From NCBI RefSeq assembly GCF_014193895.1, contig NZ_BLZR01000001.1:4402001-4466000 (forward strand): a DNA stretch of 64,000 nt, written 5' to 3'. The notes beneath the pieces were generated by a model that saw only the letters and a program-made list of their open reading frames with translations, searched no databases and had not been told where the DNA came from. Both the position numbers and the translations under genes were made by a program. The stretch comes from Clostridium fungisolvens. GTDB lineage: Bacteria > Bacillota > Clostridia > Clostridiales > Clostridiaceae. How positions within the stretch are numbered: the stretch's first letter is position 1; each line of letters starts with the position of its first letter. This document shows positions 61,231 to 64,000 of the stretch, piece after piece.

Positions 61231-61306
61231 TGGAGCTCACGAACGGGATTGAACCGTCGACCTCCACCTTACCAAGGTGACGCTCTACCGACTGAGCTAC
61301 GTGAGC
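61231..61306 (-). tRNA. tRNA-Thr (anticodon GGT)
   Basis: A 76-nt cloverleaf including encoded CCA. The acceptor GCTCACG pairs with CGTGAGC. The D loop is AGTCGGTAGAG, the anticodon arm is TCACC-TTGGTAA-GGTGG with GGT as anticodon, and the T arm has GGTTCAATCC. It is 61 bases upstream of tuf copy 2, as in tRNA-tuf units of many bacteria. Confidence 0.97.
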
Positions 61307-61350
61307 AGTTTTATATAATATAATTGATATATAACATATACCAATTATAA

Positions 61351-61379
61351 AGTTTACTACCATTAATTTTTTTTGTCAA
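61351..61379 (-). promoter_or_regulatory. Promoter of tRNA-Thr-tuf
   Basis: TTGACA (61374-61379), 17 bases, TAAACT (61351-61356) on the minus strand; TATAAT-like bases follow a few positions downstream. Confidence 0.65.
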
Positions 61380-61397
61380 TATTTTTTGTATTTTGTA

Positions 61398-62036
61398 TTA
61401 TTTAATATTTAAACATTTTTCTAACTTTCTTTTTACTCTTTGCAGTGCGTTATCTATGGACTTAGCCTGCCTATCCAAATCACAAGCAATTTCTTGATAT
61501 GACTTGCCGTCTAAATAAGACATAAGCACCTCCATCTCAAGATCCGAAAGCACTCTTCCCATCTCTTTTTCAATATGAGTCATTTCTTCCTTGCTTATTA
61601 TAAGTTCTTCTGGGTCTGTTATCTTAAGCCCAGCCAGTACATCAAGCAATGTTCTGTCAGATTCTTCATCATATATAGGTTTGTTAAGGGAAACATAAGT
61701 ATTTAGAGGAATATGTTTTTGCCTTGTTGCAGTTTTTATTGCTGTAATTATCTGCCTAGTGACACATAATTCAGCAAACGCCTTAAATGAGGTAAGCTTT
61801 TCAGGATTAAAATCCCTAATAGATTTATACAAACCTATCATACCTTCTTGATAAATATCTTCTTTGTCAGCTCCAATAAGAAAATACGACTTAGCCTTTG
61901 TCTTGACAAAGTTTTCATATTTATTTATAAGATACTCCTGTGCATTAGTATTACCCTTTTTGGCTCTAATTACTACTTCTTCGTCAGAAATTTCTTTAAA
62001 CTCCCCAAAGCTATTATCTCTACCTCTCGTCTCCAC
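61398..62036 (-). CDS. sigH: RNA polymerase sporulation sigma factor SigH
   Basis: Sigma-H drives early sporulation genes such as spo0A and spoIIA. The 212-residue sigma-70 member has region 2 (about 25-105: YLINKYENFVKTKAKSYF, EDIYQEGMIGLYKSIRDF, AFAELCVTRQIITAIK) and region 4 (about 150-205: VLMSYLDGKSYQEIACDL). Placement between rae1 and the tuf/secE-nusG block is the usual sigH synteny. Confidence 0.95.
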   Translation of the reverse strand: METRGRDNSFGEFKEISDEEVVIRAKKGNTNAQEYLINKYENFVKTKAKSYFLIGADKEDIYQEGMIGLYKSIRDFNPEKLTSFKAFAELCVTRQIITAIKTATRQKHIPLNTYVSLNKPIYDEESDRTLLDVLAGLKITDPEELIISKEEMTHIEKEMGRVLSDLEMEVLMSYLDGKSYQEIACDLDRQAKSIDNALQRVKRKLEKCLNIK

Positions 62037-62108
62037 ACTATCCCCCCTTTAACCACTGATGCTACTTAAATAATTATAAATCAGCCAATCTTTCTAAGTC
62101 AAGTAAAA

Positions 62109-62618
62109 TCAACGACTCCTGCGTATTTTCTCAAGTTCTTCCAGTATTTTTTTATCAATACTATCTTCTAGTAAGTTTTTTTGCTTTAGTTTACTTTTTT
62201 CCGTCTTTTTTCTTATCTTATCCTCTATAGATAAAACTTCATTATAAAACTCTAAGGAAGACATCCTTACAGCACCTCTTTGAAAAATAGTTTGTTGTTC
62301 TAACCAGTCTGACGTTACAACAAAAACTTCAACTTTTCTACCTATGTTATTTATCATTCTCTCTATGTATCCATCAGCAGTTTCTCCGTCTTTAGTAAAG
62401 ACCACAGTCACCATCCCAGCTATATCTTTCTTCTCCATATTTCCACCCACTTTGTGAGCATCAAAGACAATAACTATCTTGGAGGATTTATAGCTTCCGT
62501 AATTCTGCATAGTATCGATAAGCTGTTGTCTAGCTGACTCGAAACTATAGTCTTTAATCTTATTTAAATTCGGCCAACTGTTTATAACATTATACCCATC
62601 AATATATATTATTCTCAC
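62109..62618 (-). CDS. rae1: NYN-domain endoribonuclease Rae1 (YacP)
   Basis: Rae1 enters the ribosomal A site and cleaves translated mRNAs in Bacillus. The 169-residue protein has the PIN-like NYN domain with MRIIYIDGYNVINSWPNL and IVIVFDAHKVGGN and TSDWLEQQTIFQRGA, giving the acidic metal-binding residues; the C-terminus is basic. It sits between sigH and rlmB. Confidence 0.93.
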   Translation of the reverse strand: MRIIYIDGYNVINSWPNLNKIKDYSFESARQQLIDTMQNYGSYKSSKIVIVFDAHKVGGNMEKKDIAGMVTVVFTKDGETADGYIERMINNIGRKVEVFVVTSDWLEQQTIFQRGAVRMSSLEFYNEVLSIEDKIRKKTEKSKLKQKNLLEDSIDKKILEELEKIRRSR

Positions 62619-62641
62619 AATATCACTCTACTCTATTGAAA

Positions 62642-63514
62642 CTATTTCAAAAGTCTTGATTTTAATATTTCGTACATCATTATTCCACCTGCAACTGAAG
62701 CATTCAAAGAGTTTATTTTTCCTACCATAGGTATCTTAACTAATTTATCGCACTTATCTTTTGTAAGCTTAGACATACCTCTTCCTTCACTACCTATAAT
62801 CAAAGCACATGCACCAGAAAAATCAGTTTCATATGAATATGAATCACCATCTATTTCAGCGCCATAAACCCATACTCCAGCTTCCTTTAATTCATCAATA
62901 ACTGCATTTATGTTTGTAACCTTTGCAATCATCATATGTTCTATTGCCCCTGCAGCTGATTTGTATACCGTTGGTGTTACTCCGACATTTCTTCTTTTTG
63001 GAATAATTATGCCATGCACCCCTGAAAGCTCAGCAGTTCTAACTATGGATCCGAGATTATGAGGATCTTCAAGTTCATCTAATATTACAATAAATGGCTT
63101 TTCGCCTTTTTCTTCTGCATATTTTAGTATATCCGCTACTTCTGAATATTTGAATGGAGTTACTATTGCAATTACGCCTTGATGTGCTCCTGTTTCACTA
63201 ATTGAGTCTAGTTTTTTTCTATCCACTTCTTTAATAACAACTTTTTTATCTTTAGCCATTGCAATAATCTTATTAATTGAACCTTCCATATTACCGTTAG
63301 CAATTAATATTTGCTCTATAGTTGTATCAGACTTTAAAGCTTCGATAACTGCATTTCTACCTACTACTACGTCTTCTCTAATAGGAGCGTCTACTTCTCT
63401 TCTATCTTCTCTTGTGTTCCTTTTTACATTTTCATTCTTGACAAACTTATTATTCTTTTTATAATCAGTCTTATTCTCATTTTTGTAATTACTTTTGTTC
63501 ATTTTTTGAGCCAT
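62642..63514 (-). CDS. rlmB: 23S rRNA (guanosine(2251)-2'-O)-methyltransferase RlmB
   Basis: A SpoU-family SAM enzyme. The 290-residue protein has a long Lys/Asn-rich N-terminal extension (1-45), the substrate-binding domain (VVGRNAVIEALKSD), and the SpoU motifs DELEDPHNLGSIVRTAE, IIGSEGRGMSK and IPMVGKINSLNASVAGGI, which form the trefoil knot. GGAGATG precedes the ATG. It lies in the thyX-rlmB-rae1-sigH cluster. Confidence 0.95.
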   Translation of the reverse strand: MAQKMNKSNYKNENKTDYKKNNKFVKNENVKRNTREDRREVDAPIREDVVVGRNAVIEALKSDTTIEQILIANGNMEGSINKIIAMAKDKKVVIKEVDRKKLDSISETGAHQGVIAIVTPFKYSEVADILKYAEEKGEKPFIVILDELEDPHNLGSIVRTAELSGVHGIIIPKRRNVGVTPTVYKSAAGAIEHMMIAKVTNINAVIDELKEAGVWVYGAEIDGDSYSYETDFSGACALIIGSEGRGMSKLTKDKCDKLVKIPMVGKINSLNASVAGGIMMYEILKSRLLK

Positions 63515-63544
63515 AAGTGCTTCATCTCCTTAAATCTTGTATTC

Positions 63545-64000
63545 CTATTTTCCTAAGTATTTTTCCCTTACTTCAACAATTTTGCCGCAAGTCATCTTTC
63601 CTTCCGGACAAGCTCCTTTAACGCAATTAGGTCCAGCTTTCTTAAATAGAGTAGGACAGACCTGTTTAACTTCTTCAAGCATCTCATCTGCCATTGCTCT
63701 TATTTCCCATTGCGCTCTGTTACAGCATCTATGATGAAAGAAATTCAGTAAGCTTCTTGCATTCATAGTAAAAACAACTTTTGTCTCGCAGGCATTTGGA
63801 AATACATACCTTGCATCCTCAATAGCCTTTTTCTCAGCGCTCTTTTCATCTATACCAGAACTTATGTAGTTAGTCTTTAAAATTTCCACTAAAGAATCAT
63901 AAGCCTCTTGACTTTTTTCCATAGCAGCTATGTATACTTCTTTTGCTTTTTCGTCACTCTCTATACTTGGAGGTATTATATACTCAAATTGATTTAATTT
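63545..64000 (-). CDS. thyX: FAD-dependent thymidylate synthase ThyX, 3' part (runs off the window)
   Basis: This is the C-terminal portion of a flavin-dependent thymidylate synthase that makes dTMP from dUMP. The open frame extends to the window edge (151 codons plus stop visible). Sites visible include the ARSLLNFFHHRCCNRAQWEIR segment, in parts, the conserved region near the active site, and a Cys-rich C-terminus (CVKGACPEGKMTCGK). The ThyX signature itself (RHRxxSxNExSxR) lies beyond the window. An internal ATG at 63922 is not the start. Confidence 0.92.
   Translation of the reverse strand, partial: KLNQFEYIIPPSIESDEKAKEVYIAAMEKSQEAYDSLVEILKTNYISSGIDEKSAEKKAIEDARYVFPNACETKVVFTMNARSLLNFFHHRCCNRAQWEIRAMADEMLEEVKQVCPTLFKKAGPNCVKGACPEGKMTCGKIVEVREKYLGK

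Noticed and set aside
1..64000. CRISPR arrays, insertion sequences, prophage or integrated plasmid
   Set aside because: No regularly spaced repeats, transposase or integrase frames, or attachment duplications were seen.

Overview
The window is about 64 kb of a low-GC, spore-forming Firmicute chromosome, most likely Clostridium sensu stricto or a close relative. Supporting signs are AT-rich intergenic DNA, strong AGGAGG-type ribosome binding sites, U-tailed terminators, the sporulation genes sigH and cwlD, a thyX-rlmB-rae1-sigH cluster, a KOW-domain protein between map and infA, and Zn-type S14, S4, L33 and L36. The species cannot be named from sequence alone. No rRNA genes, insertion sequences, prophage or CRISPR array were seen.

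Region 1 (1-19.3 kb) is accessory and metabolic. It holds a two-gene riboflavin-like operon with degenerate active sites (223-2616), a 36-residue membrane peptide gene, a TPR glycosyltransferase, an aspartase, class I ribonucleotide reductase nrdA-nrdB behind two NrdR boxes, an ArsC/Spx-like protein, an ABC exporter pair, galE, a 52-residue membrane peptide gene, a YitT-type membrane protein, a two-subunit class I fumarase, a membrane-anchored protein with a YerB-like C-terminus, and cwlD.

Region 2 (19.4-39.8 kb) is a nearly continuous minus-strand translation block. In transcription order it runs S10 (rpsJ-rplC-rplD-rplW-rplB-rpsS-rplV-rpsC-rplP-rpmC-rpsQ), spc (rplN-rplX-rplE-rpsN-rpsH-rplF-rplR-rpsE-rpmD-rplO-secY-adk-map-KOW-infA-rpmJ), alpha (rpsM-rpsK-rpsD-rpoA-rplQ), ecfA1-ecfA2-ecfT-truA, and rplM-rpsI. 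Structured leaders precede rpsJ, rpsM and rplM.

Region 3 (40.3-61.4 kb) holds str (L7Ae-rpsL-rpsG-fusA-tuf), rpoB-rpoC, an inserted glucose-type PTS module with its BglG-family antiterminator, rplK-rplA-rplJ-rplL with an L10 leader and two L1-like operators, nusG-secE-rpmG, and a second tuf preceded by tRNA-Thr(GGT). Region 4 (61.4-64.0 kb) holds sigH, rae1, rlmB and the 3' part of thyX.

The most unusual item is the ribD-ribBA pair. The deaminase half of RibD has lost its zinc ligands and the DHBP-synthase half of RibBA has lost most catalytic residues. The reductase and GTP cyclohydrolase II halves look intact. No ribE or ribH adjoins them and no FMN riboswitch is visible. What remains would turn GTP into a reduced diaminopyrimidine ribitol phosphate rather than riboflavin. 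Other notable points are the PTS module between rplL and rpoB, two RAT antiterminator sites, two tuf genes that look almost perfectly homogenised, and paired candidate L1 operators.
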